64,000 bases of DNA. Origin: Gnetum montanum. Taxonomy: Eukaryota; Streptophyta; Gnetopsida; Gnetales; Gnetaceae. Position numbers and translations under genes: made by a program. The notes beneath the pieces are model-generated. The model had not been told where the DNA came from and made no database searches. It saw only the letters and a program-made list of their open reading frames with translations. Positions 47,120 to 58,879 of the stretch are shown piece by piece (the first letter of the stretch is position 1; each line of letters begins with the position of its first letter). The stretch covers positions 242,980 to 306,979 of the forward strand of contig MNCI01007710.1 of the NCBI GenBank assembly GCA_015680685.1. Direction: 5' to 3'.

Positions 47120-48032
47120 GCTTATGTAACATTTCCATAGGCTAGAACCCCCATCATTTGCTAGTAGTGAGAACTTCATTAGGACATTAGAGTGCATTAG
47201 AGTGATTGACTAACATAGAGAAATGTTTGTTGTAATGGGATGTTTAGCTAGTTAGAGGACTTGATTTATAGTGTTTTAGTTGATAGAAGAAGTAGGTCAA
47301 TGATTAGGAATATAGGAAAAAACAAAGGATTGGAAAAGTATTAAAGTGAAATGAAAAAAATTTGAGAAGTCTTCAAGGCCCAACCTATATCCAAGGAATT
47401 CATGTTGATAAAGGAAGATGAGTTTTATAGGTTATACTAGGGAAACTACATAATAGTTAAATATGATACCAAGTTTATGTAGCTATGTGTATTTGCTAAA
47501 AGTGTTCAAGAAAATGAGGATAAAGGCAGACTAATTCATAAAAGGGATATGACCATCTCTTTGAAATCACTTGTTGGAAGCTGGTATATAGAGTTATGAA
47601 GTAGTGAGGGTAAGGGTATTAACCCTAGAAAGGAATTAGCTGTAGTATGTTGATAGGAGAAAAAATGATAGAAGAGGAAGAATTTAGACTTAATTTCTTC
47701 AAAATAAGATTTAGTAAAGATTAGTGCTAAACATAGGCAAGTGAAAGTGGATTTGATTTTAGCTTAATAGTTTAAAAAGATGATTAAGAGATAGCATCAT
47801 GTATGTTATGTGATATCTATTTGCATAGATGAATAGATATAACTAACATAGATTCTAGTGTCTTTGAGTATTAGGGTGTGTTTAGAGTAGAGCTTTCAAG
47901 TTTTTCACCTCAAAGGGACATTGAATTTGAAATATCTAGAAAGTTAGGTGCTGAACATATTTTAAAAATGCTTCATTGGATGTATCTAATAGAGTTGGTA
48001 GAACTAAAACTATAGATTTAAGACTTGATGGA
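47120..48032 (+). pseudogene. E7 Gag core and RT N-terminus
   Basis: HRLEPPSFASSENF (about 47137-47180) and a KEFMLIKEDEFYRLY stretch (about 47395-47440) match the chromovirus Gag core, where an FxxLxPPxFxG phrase and later a KEDEFxxLxQG phrase occur. Near 47915-48032, PQRDIEFEI and LIELVELK lead into the first RT motif, ending DLMD at the E5 insertion. No zinc knuckle or protease was recognised. Numerous stops. Confidence 0.65.
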
Positions 48033-48779
48033 TGATGACTGGTGAGGTACCCCTACACTCAACCATACGAATACGAGTGTTACATGCACAATCCGGTCGA
48101 ACTCCTTAGATGGACTAGTTGTTGCACCTAGATAGTTAGCCTTAGGTCACAGTTCGTTGTCTTCCCACCTAGACTAGTATTATATTTGTCACGTATGATT
48201 TAGTCTAGAGTGAGGTGTATGATATGGTTCCTAATCTAATGCTACTCCTGAAGGTAATGGAAAGTAATAATTACTAAGCTAGGAGAGAAAGGGTAAGAGA
48301 ATCTAATCTAGCCTAAGTGCGATGAGCATCCGTTCCTTGATTATCCGTACACATCTTGGACTTCATGCACAANAAAAGTGAATGGTGCAATGATGAAGTA
48401 ATCTCGATCTTTATTTCTGGTCATGTGCGTGTCCAAGTACATCACACTCGAATAAAGGATGCCGTACAATTACAATCACCACACTGTAGGCATACACTGG
48501 AAAATAATTCTATCTCTAGAAGGGAAAAACTGCCAGAGCTTTGCTAAGGAACTAAACTAGATGCAAAAAAAGGGAGAGCCGACTCTTATTTACAGAACTG
48601 ACGGCAGGTTGCGATATCGCGTACACGATATCCTGGCGAGCATGTGATATTGCATACATGATATGATGTACGTGATATCGTAGCCCATGTGATATCATGG
48701 TAGTGATATCATAGCCACTACGATATCACAGCTGTGATATCACTAGTGATATCACAGCTAGCAAATTCATGACTCATCA
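48033..48779 (-). repeat. E5 3' LTR with assembly gap
   Basis: Aligns with 56699-57599 except for about 170 bases missing at the N (48373). U3 (48600-48775) carries a dense array of GTGATATCACAGC-like palindromes. The TATA position reads TGTAAATA on the minus strand (plus 48588-48594), a change from the 5' copy. Confidence 0.9.
48373..48373. other. Assembly gap (single N) in E5 3' LTR
   Basis: The flanks match 5' LTR positions near 57037 and 57208. About 170 bases are absent here, including an AAATA-rich run that could have hindered assembly. Confidence 0.8.
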
Positions 48780-48959
48780 TACCCCCACGACTAAATGAAA
48801 ACTTGTCCTCGAGTTACAGAGAGAACAAGCTCCATTGATTACACAGTGGATAGGTAGGGATTATTAACTGAATAGAATGGATTCATGCCATAGTGTGGAG
48901 TTAGAACAAAATTGAGACACAACACAAAAGAAAATCCTATGATTACAAAATGGTGGAAC

Positions 48960-49727
48960 TCATGTAGTTCCTAGTGGCGGTGGCTTCTCCATAGGTGTCT
49001 TTCCTTTTTCTTGCGCTCCAGGTCTTGGGATTTGATGGTGTTGAAGTATGGATTGGAGTTTCTTCTCTTGTAGGGCCTTGAGTGCCTTGGCATGTGTGTA
49101 AGTTTGTGCTTGTGCCATAGAGGCATCCCAGTTAGCCTTCTCTTTTTCTTCCACCACCCTTTTATTCTCTATCAACAGTTTATTAAGTTGCTTGGTTCTG
49201 AAAGTGTCCAGCTAGCTCTGAGCAACTTTTGGCCATGTATTCGAAAGGTTTAATACTTTGAAAATGGCTTGAAAAAATAAGTCAACAGTCACACCACAAT
49301 TATTAACTGTGGTGCCTTCTTCTTTATTGTGCCAAAATTGGTATGTTTCCCCTAAGTACCAGGCACCACTTTTGGAGAGGGTAGGCCATAATGGGGACCC
49401 TTTGAGATGATCCCTAACGGCCTCTAGAGAAAATTCTGTGAAAGGTCCAGATTTTAATTCCATAATCACTATAGTGAATATGGACCTTTCATGGATGGTC
49501 TAAACACAATCCTAGGTCAGCGTGAGATATCTTCCTTGTTCAAATGCTACAACAGCTCCTTTTTCTGACTACCTTGATTGTATAGCAGTAAGGTCTTCTT
49601 GATGGATGCTAAATGATTGTTCCTCCTACTCTGCATGTTGTTCAATAGGAACTTATCCTTCACCTCTCCTAGGTTGTTTAATCACACATTGAGTAGGACA
49701 TTCCTGTTGTTTGCGTTTTGGGGTCAT
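48960..49727 (-). pseudogene. Accessory ORF of E5, product unknown
   Basis: One minus-strand frame from ATG at 49727 to a stop at 48960, about 255 codons with six in-frame stops. It starts with a basic MTPKRKQQ phrase, has a globular middle (GPFTEFSLEAVRDHL, GAWYLGETYQFWHN) and ends with a Lys/Glu/Ala/Gln-rich stretch (VVEEKEKANWDASMAQAQ) that should form a coiled coil, then a Pro/Lys tail. I do not recognise the family. It is not present at the same place in E2, E3 or E4. Confidence 0.6.
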
Positions 49728-51864
49728 TTGCAATCACATGGGACCAATCGTTAATAAGGTTGTTACCAAAGTTAGGTTATACCTTACTGCTTGCCTTAAT
49801 AGATTTACTTTATTTCCATGTGATGTTAATTATTGGAAAAAAATTTTCTCGAAAAATTATAATGTTGAGAACTCTTTGCTTAGGTGGTTTCTGTTGGCGA
49901 CCGTTTGGGACGCGACCGCCAACAAGTGTCCTCGAACAGGATTTAGGTGCCTGCTGGTCTCTGGCAACACCAAGGCCCAGATACCTCCAAATAAACTCAG
50001 TAGTTAATGTGAGTATGTGTGTGTGCTGTTGCGGCGTGTGGTTGTGTAAAATGTAACAATTGCGTTGTGTGAACTACAAATGACTTACTTTAAGGAGATT
50101 CAGCCAACTTTGCCAAGTACTGTGAGTTCTTGAAAAATTTCCTATTCTGTTCAACTGCCTAGTCTACGTGGTCCTTATAATACCTACTTGTAACAAATAA
50201 AATTTTGCAAAAACATTTGAGCACAACTCCGCAATCTACTCCTAATTTTCCCCAGAGAAAGAGATAGTTCCACAAGAAAACTAGAAATAGAGCAAGATTC
50301 AATGGAAATAAGCAAAAAAGAAAAGAAAGCAGATTTGTGTAGACCTCAAATATTTAAACAAGGTAAAATGACATGAGTAAACACTTCATAATAAAGCTAT
50401 CCCAAATTCAATATCTACGAATTGTTCAAACTTCCAAGGCTCAAACAAGCAATAACTTTAAGACAATCCTATTATGCCTCCAAAAATTGCTTCGTAAACT
50501 ACCACGTACGAGACTCCATTTTGACTAGATAATAGATGTCAACGATTGCATTCAAACAGAACCTTTAAAAGACTTGACAATTTCTGATTGAAATACTAAG
50601 AGAACTCACTTTAAAGATAAAAAGAAGCTATTCAGGTCCCATCAAAATACCAAAGATTCTCTGAACCCTCTCGACTACTGAATTATTCAACGGCGTGACT
50701 ACAAATAGAGGCTCTCTTACAACAATTCCAATAGTAGTTCCCACACGTTGCACAATAACAAAATTTACTACTAAAATGCTCTCAAGGCTTTTAGACACAA
50801 GCGCTTCTATGGCAAAATTTTAATAGAAATTTCTATCGGGCAACAAGAACAATAAGAGCAATCTAAAAATCCCAAAATTACTTGCCAAGGATGATACTAT
50901 CTAAACCACTAGCTAAGCAATTTAAACAAAACAAAAAATGAAATGCATAACTCACAGGACCATGACAAAGAGGCTGAAATCTTTATTCTAGCAAGCCATC
51001 TTTCAAGAAATCTTCTTTACAAATCTTCCAAGTGTGATGTGAGACCCAATGTGATGTGAGAAGTGATGATTCCCCCCCTTTTTTCTTCTCTCTCCTCCTC
51101 TCCTTGACCCCAGAAGCCTTTTTATAGGGTTTAAAGGTAGGTAGGGAAGTTACATATTCAAAAATATCTCACCTAACTTTTCTCCCAAGTAACTTAGCCA
51201 ACCAATGAGGAGATTACTTGCCCAACAAGTTAGGAGGTTACTTGCCCAACAAGTTAGGTAAGTTACAACAATTTTAGATGGTTGCAACCACCAAAGAGAA
51301 AAAGAAGTTGACAAGTGGCCTTGGTAGAAAATTAAAATATAATTTCTAAAATACATAGGAATACAAGCTATAGTGGCAACTTACTTTATACACATATATA
51401 TCTTTTTAATTTTGAGATGTAAAGTCTTTTAAGTGATGTATATGGAAGTTATAATTTCAAAATATCCAAAAAAGAAAATCCAAAAAATATTCCTCCTAAC
51501 TTTTCTCTCAAGTATTTTGACTAACCAATCGGAAGATTTCTTGTCCAATAAGATAGGAGAAAGTTATGTGGGTATTTTATGCTAACTTTAATGTAATGTG
51601 ACTTAAATGGGATAATCAATATGGTAAATTTTAATAGGTAGTCACTCATATATAATAATGATTTAAGGTAAGCTTTTCTAAAACAGGACTCCACATTATA
51701 TGTATTATATTATGTAATTTGTTTAGATCCCTAAGCTAATCTAACTTAAAAATTTTAAATTCTAAGTGCCACTAAGCTTATCATAGAAATATAATATAAC
51801 CCCCACCTTATTGGTGGTAGTGGTAGTTAACTTAATTAATTTTTCTGCATCCCGATAATTGTAG

Positions 51865-52026
51865 CTAAAATTCGGAATGTCCTGGAATACAAAATCGAAG
51901 GTGAAGCCACCGATCCTGCAACTGATTCATCATATCAAAAATCGTTACCAGCAACTGGCGCACATGAGAAGGCTCAGCCGCTGTATCAGGGAACATTGCT
52001 GCATTGAAGGCATTAACATCGGGCAT
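51865..52026 (-). CDS. Small 53-codon frame in the solo LTR U3
   Basis: The minus-strand ATG at 52026 opens a stop-free frame ending at 51865, with an acidic-hydrophobic start (MPDVNAFNAAMFPD) and a helical-looking middle (VRQLLVTIFDMMNQLQDRW). Composition is GC-richer and more protein-like than its surroundings. No family recognised; it may be a captured exon or chance. Confidence 0.3.
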   Translation of the reverse strand: MPDVNAFNAAMFPDTAAEPSHVRQLLVTIFDMMNQLQDRWLHLRFCIPGHSEF

Positions 52027-52430
52027 GATTATTATATTTTTGGTTGCAGGTTCTAGGGCGGATAAACTGATAATTGCCGATTTGTTGCTATGTTCTGTTT
52101 GTTGTTTTTTACTGCCTAGAACAACTTTTAAAATGCATTCTCAGGCCTGCAACTGCCGTAAATATTGTGCCGTCTGTACCACGCGATTTTTGCGATGACG
52201 TGCAAATCTTAGGGCTCCTCCTGTTACGGCAAAGCTTCATTTTTGAAAACCACGAGGGTTTTAGAACAACACAGAATCTAGCAGGGTTTGACGACGCACA
52301 AGGGGGTTTTTGTGGCCCTGTTCACCTATCACAGAGGCGGTCAACATTGCTTATGTTTTGCTGCCCAAAAAAAAAATGAAATACTAAAGTCTGTCCCTTT
52401 CTTTTTCCTCTACGTTTTTTGGTGACTGCC

Positions 52431-52640
52431 GCAGCCATGTTTTGCTTTTTCCTCTACGCGAATAACGTCGCGCTGATGTCTCTGCCGCCCTCTCCGTCGT
52501 TGCCTTCGGTCATGGTCTGCATTGCTGCACCATTGCCCTCAATCGTGACTTGCAAAATGTTGGTGAATATTTCGGTCTCCCTAGAGGCGCGATGCCTTGG
52601 TACCTTGCACTCATACCATGGTGAAAAATTCTGATTTTCT
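52431..52640 (-). other. GC-rich, exon-like segment in solo LTR U3
   Basis: On the minus strand 52591-52458 reads open as a protein-like frame (ETEIFTNILQVTIEGNG, GRDISATLFA), followed by ATGGCTGCGGCAG (ATG at 52438) with a basic KKRRGKRK phrase. CG dinucleotides are far denser than in neighbouring DNA. It may be captured host sequence or an LTR promoter island. Confidence 0.35.
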
Positions 52641-52914
52641 GCTTAATCTGTGTGATGTGTCCCAAAAGAAATCAACGTCTCCCCTTTGGAACAGGGCTAA
52701 GGTTTATGCTTATCTTTTTATGGGAGAATTCATTAAAATCCCCATAGTGATTTCCATCTCTTTCTATTCTTCTTCTTTCTTTTTTCAAAAATAGAAACCA
52801 ATACCTTTCCCAATCACATCTTGCCATTTCAATATTTGTATTGTAATATTTTCTGAAAATCTCAACCATCTCATGTCTCTGTTCCATACAATGGCTAAAT
52901 GTACCAACAGTTTC

Positions 52915-54640
52915 CAAATTTAATTTTCTGGTATAGCTAAGGGGATGAAATTATTTTTGACACATTCTATTCTTAATTTTACAACTAGTTACCATTAAAT
53001 ATGTCCTTTAGGTGATGATGAATTTCAAAAAATTTATGCACTATTCGGCATGTGCCTCTCCCCCATGACTAATCTGAACACTCCAGGTTCAAGTAGGTTT
53101 AGACGAAATGAAAATTAGAGTACCAACGAGCGAGATATAGGTATAAAAGCAAGAGTCTCACAATCGCAAGTCGTAGAGAAAAAATTCGAAAAACTCCCCC
53201 GCGTGAATAGTGGAAAATGATGGTAAGTGTTGCAGGGAGGTCACATATATATATTTTCATCAAAGTTAGGGCATGATTGTTATAGGGTTCCAGGGTAATT
53301 CAACTAGTTCTAAAGGCATGAAAATTATGATGGTGTGGAATTTATCAATAAGGACCTCAGATGGTAGAGAAAAAGGCTATGTGATGATTCATAGGAATGT
53401 TGAATCAGAGGGATGGTAATAAGGGAAAGAATATCATGAACAATACATTGAGGATAATAAATGGTGTGTTTGACCTGTGTCATAAGTGAAAACTACAAAA
53501 TATTACACAAGTAGATCCTCCCCAAAGCAGGTTCCAACCTATAATGCCCTTGTGTAACCACACTTAAAGTGTTCGTGGGCACTAGAAGGGTTAAATGTAA
53601 TCTGCACTAACTCCAAAAAACACACACATGTAAATATCACTAGGATGAGGTATGAATTCTATGTTACACATGACACAGGCTATAATTACACGAACAGTGA
53701 GATGAGATGAACTAGAGAAAGGGATTGTAGAGATTGGGACATGAGGTAACTGACCAGGGCATAATGAATCCTGCGTGCAAAGCATGATTAAAGTGTCATT
53801 AACCCATTGTTCCAAGATTAGGACCAAGTCCATTCCTCTAATCAGTGACATCGCATTGTTTCATCCCATGATGAGCAACTATGAGAGTACCAAACAACAA
53901 GGTGTACGGTCACTTGGCATTTTGTTCAAGGAAGGAGTGACTTTTTTTTTGTGGCACTTTGTTTTTCTTTTGTTTTTCTTTTCTTTTTTTTTTGAATACT
54001 GAATCTAGAGAAGCCACCAACCTTCAGGCATGGGTGCATGTCTTTCTAGTGGGACCCCCTAGAACAACATTGGATTTTTGGGTGCCCTTTTAATTAATCT
54101 TACTTCCATTTTTCATTAGATCTACAAGGATCTTAGTACAACTGTGTTGCATGATAACTCCCACAGAGGTCACCAAAGAGAATCCACAAATCCCCTTGAT
54201 TTCACACCCTAATCATTTCCTCTTGGTCCATCCTTCTTCATTTTGGGTACAATGAACACAAAATTAATTTTAAGTTTTAAAAATGTCAAGAATATCACTA
54301 TACCCTCGAATAGAACCTCTTATTTGTAGAATGGATGAGTGGATGTAATGGGCTTACTATCCAAATAATTGATCATTCAAGACATGATAACATAAAACAC
54401 ACCTCACCCAACGATCTACATAAATGTTTTATTCGTAGATGAGATTACTTACAAAAACGTAAAAAGACAAAAAGACAAAAAGATAAAACAAGAAATTGAA
54501 AAATAAAAAACTAGAAAACAAAAAGTTGTAAAATTAAAGAAAAATAAAAAGTGGTTATTAATCTTGTTTGCTATTAGAATGGGGGATATCCCTCATAGCT
54601 AACCAGTTGAGAACGACAAGGATTAATAATTGACGATGGG
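52915..54640 (-). other. E5 3' spacer (post-integrase type)
   Basis: On the minus strand it contains the T-rich region (54560-54420), an A-rich run (54000-53940), and a GCTTTGGGGAGGATC phrase (near 53520) that aligns with E2 26590-26610. A GTCATGGGGGAGAGGC phrase lies near 53070. It therefore corresponds to the E2 spacer, joined directly to Gag with all of pol missing. I see no intact gene. Confidence 0.65.
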
Positions 54641-56440
54641 GATCCTTGCATGTTGAAAGTATTTTGGCTTGGTCATATTTACCCCATTAGGTTTCACACA
54701 CTTGATTATAATAAGGATAGTGAAGCAATTTATACAATGTAGTTCCCAGATAACGAGTTGATCCACTATGATGTTTGTGACCGGAAGATGGTATGCAAGG
54801 ATTGGGTTGTTGCTCTCCATTCTTGTGTTCATTGGGCCGTGTGGTTGTTGGAGTGTTGGTTGGTGGCCCTGATGAAGTTACATGAGGCATTGGGTTTGAA
54901 GGTAAGGGTGCACCATAGTGTGGGACTTGTGCTAGGTTGGAAGATGCAGTGGCCTCGGAATTGTGTTGTCCCTTCTTACGGTCATGTTTAAAGAAGGTAT
55001 GCTTTCGATGTTGCTGAGGTCTCTCATTGCTGTTGGAAACAGGAGCACTAGTAGCATTCAAAGGTTGTTGTGGTGGTGTAGATGCCTTAGGAATAGTTGA
55101 TGGAGATGCAAAAGGAGGGAAAAATGAGAATGTTGAAAATGAGGAGAAGTGTAAGGTACACAAGGCGGTGGTTGTGTTGGAGGCATGGGCTGATAGTATT
55201 GAGGAGAATGGTACTGTGGTGAGATAGAGTATGTTGGCCCAGTTGCAAAAATAGGATGTTGAATCAGATAAGCATTTGGATCTGGATGATATGAAGGGTG
55301 TCTCCAGTCTAGTGGTGGTCTCCCCCATGACTGTGATTGTTGCCACTGTGATCGAACACAGTACCTCTGTATGAACTTTGGATGTAACATGTTTCCACAA
55401 TGCTCATGTAAGTGTAACAATATTGGGCATTGGCCCTTGGGGTGATCATACAGGCATATGTTGCATTCATACATATGATTGGCAGTTGAGCTCTTATTTT
55501 CCTTCTCCCTTCTTTTTGATTGTCTAATGTTTTGTCCTACTTCTTGGGTTTTTAAAACTCTATCTCCAATGATATCGATAAATTCTCCACACTTTTGATA
55601 CATCCATTCCAACATCTTATTGATCTTTGCCTTGACTTCTTCTAATGATTGTTGTATTGGAAAAGATGGGTCTTTCTCCTTGTGATTGGTTGATTTCTCC
55701 TTTTTATGATCATGGACCTTTGTTAAGTTGAGATTTTGGTCCTGTTGATGTTTTTCAACACTCTCCCATCTAGCTAATTCTCCTTCTTCTTTTGCTACCA
55801 ATTTAATAAGCTCTTGGACTTGATGGGTTCATAGTTCATATAGTTGACCTTTGGCATACATTCCTAAGATCTCTCTGGTTGCATCACAAAGCCGATCAAT
55901 AATATGGTACATTAGCCTTTCCTTGGAGAACTCATGGCCCAGATAGTTGTTTAATAGTGCATAATATCTTTCTAAGGTTGTGTCCAAGGGTTCATATTGT
56001 GCTTATTTCCATCCTTGGATTTTTTTCCTCAATGCTAACACTCTTGCATAGGTTTGATATTTTTCGTTAAAGACCTCTACCATCATTGACCAACATCGTA
56101 TTGAATTTGGTTTTAATGATCTATACCATACTTTTGCTTGGTCAACGAGTGTCATGGGAAGGAGCTTAAGTTTTTGCCACCCGTTATCAATGTTATTCCA
56201 TGTGTAGGCATTGTAGAAGGCTTGTAAATGTTGATGCGGATCTAAGTCATAGCCTCCTAAAAAATTAGGGAAGTTGTTTAAATCGAGCTTGGGTAGATGG
56301 CTCTCTTTATGATGCGTATGTGAGATTCGAATAACCTCTTGTATTTGCGTTAAGCTTGTAGTGGCCAGTAGGGGTTCATCGTCATCGGGTAAGTTATGCT
56401 TTCATGCATTGTGATGATGTTATTTTTTTTCCATGTTTAT
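54640..56440 (-). pseudogene. E5 Gag
   Basis: Minus-strand remnants: capsid core (about 56230-55800: NGWQKLKLLPMTLVDQAK, SMMVEVFNEKYQTY), then the frame 55801-55058 with a charged stretch (LARWESVEKHQ) and the knuckle C-NI-C-LYD-H-PKGQ-C at about 55460-55425. A Pro/Tyr/Gln-rich part follows. Near 55090 the frame shifts into 55088-54687 (Pro/Asn/His-rich, HKHHSGSTRY). Two frame changes and few stops: one of the best-preserved Gag genes here. The His/Arg-rich N-terminal stretch of E2-E4 is not evident. Confidence 0.75.
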
Positions 56441-56679
56441 AAGAAACCCCCACTTTAGGTTGTATACTCCAATCTTCATCGTCATATAATTTGTTGGTTC
56501 TCCAATGAATTTCCTCACTAAGTGTGGCATTATTGTAATCTTGTAGGAGAGGCATAGTTGTGAAGTTGTGTGTGAATTTATATGTGACTTTTTATAATTA
56601 TTTTTTTTCATAAAAGATATATTGTTAAGTCCTTTACAGTGACCTTGTATGATATAACTAATCTAGATAACTAGCATCG

Positions 56680-57599
56680 TCCCCAGCAACGGTGCCAATG
56701 ATGAGTGGCGAGGTGCACCTACACTCAACCATACGAATACGAGAATTACACGCGTGACCTGGTCGAACGCTATAGATGGACTAGTTGTGGAACCTAGACA
56801 GTTAGCCTTAGGCCGTAGTTCACTGTCTTCCCACCTGGACTAGTATTATATTTTTCATGTATGGTTTAGTCCAGAGTGAGGTGAATGATGTGGTTCCTAA
56901 TCTAATGCTACTCCTGAAGGCAATGGAAAGTAATAATTACTAAGCTAGGAGAGAAAGGGTAAGAGAATCTAATCTAGCCTAAGCGCAATGAGCATCCGTT
57001 CCTTGATTATCTGTACACATCTTGGACTTTGTGCATGACTACCACTGGGATTACCAAGTGCAGATCCTAGGTACGCTACTGGGTTACCAAGTAGTCACAC
57101 TTAAATGCTCGTAATCAAGTCATACTCATTCCACATTTTAACATGAGTTTAAGGGTGAGAGAGACTAAATAGGAAAGTAGTAAATAATAATTAAATAAAT
57201 AAATAAACAAAGTGAATGCTGCAATGATGAAGTAATCTCGATCTTTATTTTCGGTCATGTGCGTGTCCAAGTACGTCACACTCGAATAAAGGATGCCATA
57301 CAATTACAATCACCACACTGTAGGCATACACTGGAAAATAATTCTATCTCTAGAAGGGAAAAACTGCCAGAGCTTTGCTAAGGAACTAAACTAGATGCGA
57401 AACAAGGGAGAGCTGGCTCTTATTTATAGAACTGGTAGCGGGCTGCAATATCGTGGCTGATGTGATATCATAGCTGCGATATCACATACGCAATATTGCG
57501 GCCCATGGGATATCACGACAGTGATATCACAACCACTGCGATATCATGGCTGTGATATCACGGTAGTGATATCATAGCCAAAAAATTCATGACTCATCA
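56680..57599 (-). repeat. E5 primer site and 5' LTR
   Basis: The minus strand reads TTGGCACCGTTGCTGGGGAC just inside the LTR (56698-56679). The LTR runs 56699-57599, TGATGAGTCA to CCACTCATCA. U3 carries GTGATATCAC-type palindromes (57440-57590). TATA (TCTATAAATAAG) is at plus 57422-57429, and GAAAATAAAGATC lies downstream. Confidence 0.9.
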
Positions 57600-58750
57600 A
57601 TGGATTATGGCATAATCATATCTAGTGTATCACCATGAAAAATACTAGTTTGGTTTTGTGAAGAAGAAGAGTGGAGGATTATGAGTATGCATAGATTATA
57701 GATAGTTGAACTAGACAATGATGAAAAATAGATATCCTTTGCCATAGATAGATTATTTTCTTGATTAGTTATAAGAGGCAAATATTTTTCTGAAGATTAA
57801 CTTCAAGTGCAAGTAAGAAAGGAAAAGATTTCAAAGACTACATTCAGAACCTTGTATGAACATTATGAGTTCCGTGTTATACCTTTTCAACTTTTTAATG
57901 TGTTAGCTATGTTTATGCATCTAATCACTTTATGTTGTACCTTTACTTGGATAAATTTATGATTTTTTAATTGATGATATATGGGTGTGCCCTAGAAGTG
58001 AGGAAGAACATAAAAAGCGTTTGTAGATCATATTGTAGAATTTTTGGAAACATTAATTGTATGCATAATTCTTGAAGTATTCTTTTGGTAGAAGATGATG
58101 TAGTTTTTGGGTCATATTGTATCAAGTGATGGAATCATTGTAGATCATGATAAGGTAACTATAGTATAGGGTTGGTAGGGTATTATAGGAGATTTGTGAA
58201 ACATTTGCTAGAATTATAGGACCAATGATAAAGCGATAGAAAAAGGAACATACCTTTGTATTAAGTTTAGCTTGGAAAATAAAATTTAAGGGGTTAAAGG
58301 ATAGGTTAAATTTGGATCCTATTTTCATTTCTTCAAAATTAGGCAAACCTTATGATATGTATATGGATACTTCATGAGAAAGCTTTAGATGCATATTAAT
58401 GTAGGGAAAAAATTATTGCATATGCTTTAAGGTAGCTAAATCCTCTTCAGGATAGGTATCCTATGGATGACTTAGATAATTGATTGGTTATTTTTTCCTT
58501 GAAGATATGAAGGTACCACCTATATGATGAATGAATTACTATCTGGATAGATCACAAGAATCTATGATATGTCAAGAAATAGCTACAATTAAACCTGGGT
58601 CAATGGAGATGGGTAGAGTTACTTGCTCATTTTTATTTTATGATCTAGTACCACCCTCATAAAAAATATTCTATAGCTAATGTGTTGAGTGAAGTACCAA
58701 GCAAAATTTATAGCTTGTTTTTTTTTCCTAGTTCATTGAAAGAAGTGAAA
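57600..58750 (+). pseudogene. E7 reverse transcriptase and RNase H, C-terminal part
   Basis: Directly after the target duplicate the frame resumes YGIIISSVSP, then FVKKKSGGL and VCIDYR (chromovirus RT). Later FRTLYEHYEFRVIPF, then FLGHIVSSDGIIVDHDKV at about 58095-58155. The YVDD site is not legible around 57950-57980 (FTWINL, then stops). RNase H remnants follow (ITIWIDHKN-like at 58530-58560). Heavily mutated. Confidence 0.75.
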
Positions 58751-58879
58751 GCTCAATAGTGCTATGATACTTGGTGCTTATAATGGATGGCTTGGATAAA
58801 GGAAGCAAAAAGTGATGATCATCTTTCCCTTAATGATTTAGATTTATTAACATGTGAAGGATCACTATATATGTTATAG

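Larger units (their letters stand above)
49892..52909 (-). mobile_element. 3.0 kb solo LTR inserted in E5
   Basis: Ends are TGTTGG at 49892 and CCAACA at 52909, with duplicated target GTTTC at 49887-49891 and 52910-52914. On the minus strand a TATA box (CCCTATAAAAAGG, plus 51118-51128) and a AATAAAG signal (about 50982-50988) give clear orientation. U5 would be about 1.05 kb. No coding pol is present, so the internal part was lost by LTR-LTR recombination. It resembles the LTR at 62.7-64.0 kb. Confidence 0.9.
48033..57599 (-). mobile_element. E5: non-autonomous Athila-like element, minus strand
   Basis: The 3' LTR is 48033-48779 and the 5' LTR 56699-57599, with duplicated target ATGGA at 48028-48032 and 57600-57604. 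On the minus strand: primer site, gag, post-integrase-type spacer, a 3.0 kb solo LTR insertion, an accessory ORF, polypurine tract (48780-48795) and LTR. Protease, RT, RNase H and integrase are absent. LTRs look roughly 90% identical by eye, so it is one of the younger insertions. Confidence 0.9.

Noticed and set aside
48600-48775. Regularly spaced palindromes resembling a CRISPR-like array
   Set aside because: Units are variable in length and spacing, spacers are a few bases, and they lie in an LTR U3 upstream of TATA in a plant genome.
54758-55227. Plus-strand frames within E5 Gag
   Set aside because: Antisense shadows of the Pro/Asn/His-rich Gag tail.
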